This document shows positions 62,995 to 64,000 of a DNA stretch of 64,000 nucleotides, one piece after another. Position numbers and translations under genes: made by a program. Origin of the DNA: Virgibacillus sp. 7505. Lineage in GTDB: Bacteria; Bacillota; Bacilli; Bacillales; Amphibacillaceae. The notes below the pieces were generated by a model that ran no database searches, was not told the DNA's origin, and worked only from the letters and a program-made list of their open reading frames with translations. How positions within the stretch are numbered: position 1 is the first letter of the stretch; each line of letters starts with the position of its first letter. The stretch is taken from positions 62,001 to 126,000 of the forward strand of contig NZ_NPBF01000027.1 of NCBI RefSeq assembly GCF_002272135.1. The letters are read 5' to 3'.

Positions 62995-63405
62995 TTATGC
63001 TTCCCACTTTTGGAAGCTGTCCAAATCCTCAAAATGGGTGCTATGACCGCATGTATCAAATTGCCCGGTTTCTGCTTCTGTCCGTAGCTGCTTCCTTTCT
63101 CTCCATACTTCTTTCGATAAGATAGGGGAGTGGGGCCGCGCATAAGTAATGTTAACATGTGACTTTTCGATAGGTTTCTGTATAATCGCATTTTCCATAA
63201 TCCTGCGACGCTTTAATACCCTTGGAGATACATGGCCAGCAGCCGTCTTTTGCTCCATAAGCGCTCTCTGTGTAGTATAAGAAGTGGTTTTCATCCTGTA
63301 CTTGTTCAATATTGTAAGACAGCGTATCGAGGTGTCGGCTGTGAATATACCGTTATCAAGATAAGCTAGCTGCAAACCATTTAAATAGAGGTAATGCTGC
63401 TTCAT
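62995..63405 (-). CDS. Hypothetical protein next to spxH
   Basis: Protein of 136 residues from the ATG at 63405, eight bases after AGGAGGGG. The opening MKQHYLYLNGLQLAYLDNGIF is followed by a basic helical segment (PRVLKRRRIMENAIIQ) and a C-terminal part with a few His and Cys residues (DTCGHSTHFED). No domain recognised and no membrane segment. It lies between spxH and a small membrane gene, on the same strand as spxH but separated from it by a terminator. Function unknown. Confidence 0.72.
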   Translation of the reverse strand: MKQHYLYLNGLQLAYLDNGIFTADTSIRCLTILNKYRMKTTSYTTQRALMEQKTAAGHVSPRVLKRRRIMENAIIQKPIEKSHVNITYARPHSPILSKEVWRERKQLRTEAETGQFDTCGHSTHFEDLDSFQKWEA

Positions 63406-63455
63406 TGGGTTTACCCCTCCTCTGTACATCTTTCTTCAACTTCTAGTTCAAGGAA

Positions 63456-63487
63456 AGGAAAAACAGCCGCACATAAAGTGCGGCTGT
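63456..63487 (-). terminator. Terminator of spxH
   Basis: Perfect 10-bp stem ACAGCCGCAC / GTGCGGCTGT on the minus strand, loop of five, followed by TTTTTCC. Confidence 0.88.
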
Positions 63488-63509
63488 CAGGGATAAGTGC
63501 AGCAATAAG

Positions 63510-64000
63510 TTATTCAGCTTTCGAAGTAATATTATATTTCCAAAAAGTATCGTGTTTGATTGGGATGCGCTCTACCATCTGTTTCAGCTGTAGCTTTTTC
63601 ATTTCCTTTTCTGTCTGCGCATTCGTCCAATCATAAATCAATGAAATCTCCCTGCTGCCAACAAATTTATAGCTGGAAAGGAATTCTTCCACAGGCGGTT
63701 TTGCTGCCGGCTGCGGATCTATCTGCAGCATCTGGTGCAAGACATTGACATACACATCGTAGCTATATAAGCCGGAAATTTTAATACCGGAGTCTTCCTC
63801 GGACTCATTAAAGAAGACAATGGAAGGGGATTCGTCGATTTCCAGTTCCTTTGAAAGCTTCACATCGCACTGGAATGCTTTTTTTGCGGAAGCAGAATAC
63901 ATATCCTCACGAAATTCTTCCAAATCGAGCTTAGCTATTTTAGCACATTCAATCAGAATTTCATCTGCAGTGATATCTTGCTTGTTCAGGAACAGTGCCT
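63510..64000 (-). CDS. spxH: ClpXP adaptor protein SpxH (YjbH), C-terminal part
   Basis: Only the C-terminal 162 or so residues are in the window; the frame is open to the right edge, so the N-terminus with its thioredoxin-like active-site region is missing. The visible start reads ALFLNKQDITADEILIECAKIAKLDLEEF and continues with SAKKAFQCDVKLSKELEIDESPSIVFFNE and ISGLYSYDVYVNVLHQML, the DsbA-like fold of SpxH. SpxH binds Spx and delivers it to ClpXP. Its place after pepF matches B. subtilis yjbH, and spx itself is 5 kb away. Confidence 0.9.
   Translation of the reverse strand, partial: ALFLNKQDITADEILIECAKIAKLDLEEFREDMYSASAKKAFQCDVKLSKELEIDESPSIVFFNESEEDSGIKISGLYSYDVYVNVLHQMLQIDPQPAAKPPVEEFLSSYKFVGSREISLIYDWTNAQTEKEMKKLQLKQMVERIPIKHDTFWKYNITSKAE

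Overview
The window is chromosomal DNA from a low-to-moderate GC, endospore-former-type Firmicute of the family Bacillaceae. The evidence is AGGAGG-type ribosome binding sites throughout, several TTG and GTG starts, a tryptophan T-box, ComK, Spx, MecA, CoiA, AddAB and the ecsABC and hemEHY operons. From memory, gene order follows the Bacillus subtilis backbone (end of opuA, then the yha, yhf, yhj, yis, yit, yja and yjb blocks), compressed into 64 kb with many B. subtilis-specific genes missing. I see no rRNA, tRNA, CRISPR array, prophage or intact insertion sequence. The genus cannot be fixed from the sequence alone; Terribacillus, Oceanobacillus or Virgibacillus relatives are possible.

Layout. 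1-1266: end of the glycine betaine importer OpuA. 1346-2215: YtxH-domain protein and HIT hydrolase (minus strand), divergent from ecsABC (2656-5334). 5372-8417: M20 amidohydrolase, ferritin-like protein, PAP2 phosphatase and HmoB. 8584-14314: class A penicillin-binding protein, then hemE-hemH-hemY for coproporphyrin-dependent haem synthesis. 14381-20575: SAP-domain protein, YhfI, lipoate ligase, M48 protease, ComK, YhjD-like protein, TVP38 protein and signal peptidase I. 20705-27917: addB-addA recombination nuclease. 27952-32132: membrane and small proteins of little-known function. 32249-35393: AsnO-type asparagine synthetase, YitT-type membrane protein and a small NifU-N protein.

35523-41195 is the most distinctive block. 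It holds an unknown membrane protein, an HPt-REC-GGDEF-REC protein, a stand-alone receiver and a 1069-residue hybrid histidine kinase. Together they look like a complete phosphorelay with a cyclic-di-GMP synthase output. The backbone then resumes: small genes, HAD phosphatase, YitV, YitW and small proteins (41234-45350), FabF, YjbA, T-box-controlled trpS, the oppABCDF oligopeptide importer, a DUF4015 glycosidase-like protein, YjbC, Spx, MecA, CoiA, PepF, two small unknown genes, and the C-terminal part of SpxH running off the right edge.

Spx (58041), MecA (58720) and SpxH (63510) belong to one network: SpxH delivers Spx to ClpXP, and MecA is the ClpC adaptor that degrades ComK (18268). Regulatory DNA worth checking includes two Rex-like operators at the promoter of a 61-residue membrane protein, a PerR-like palindrome in the spx leader, a perfect palindrome at the predicted oppA start site, an attenuator-like leader before the yitT-like gene, and leader hairpins abutting the ribosome binding sites of sip, fabF and mecA.
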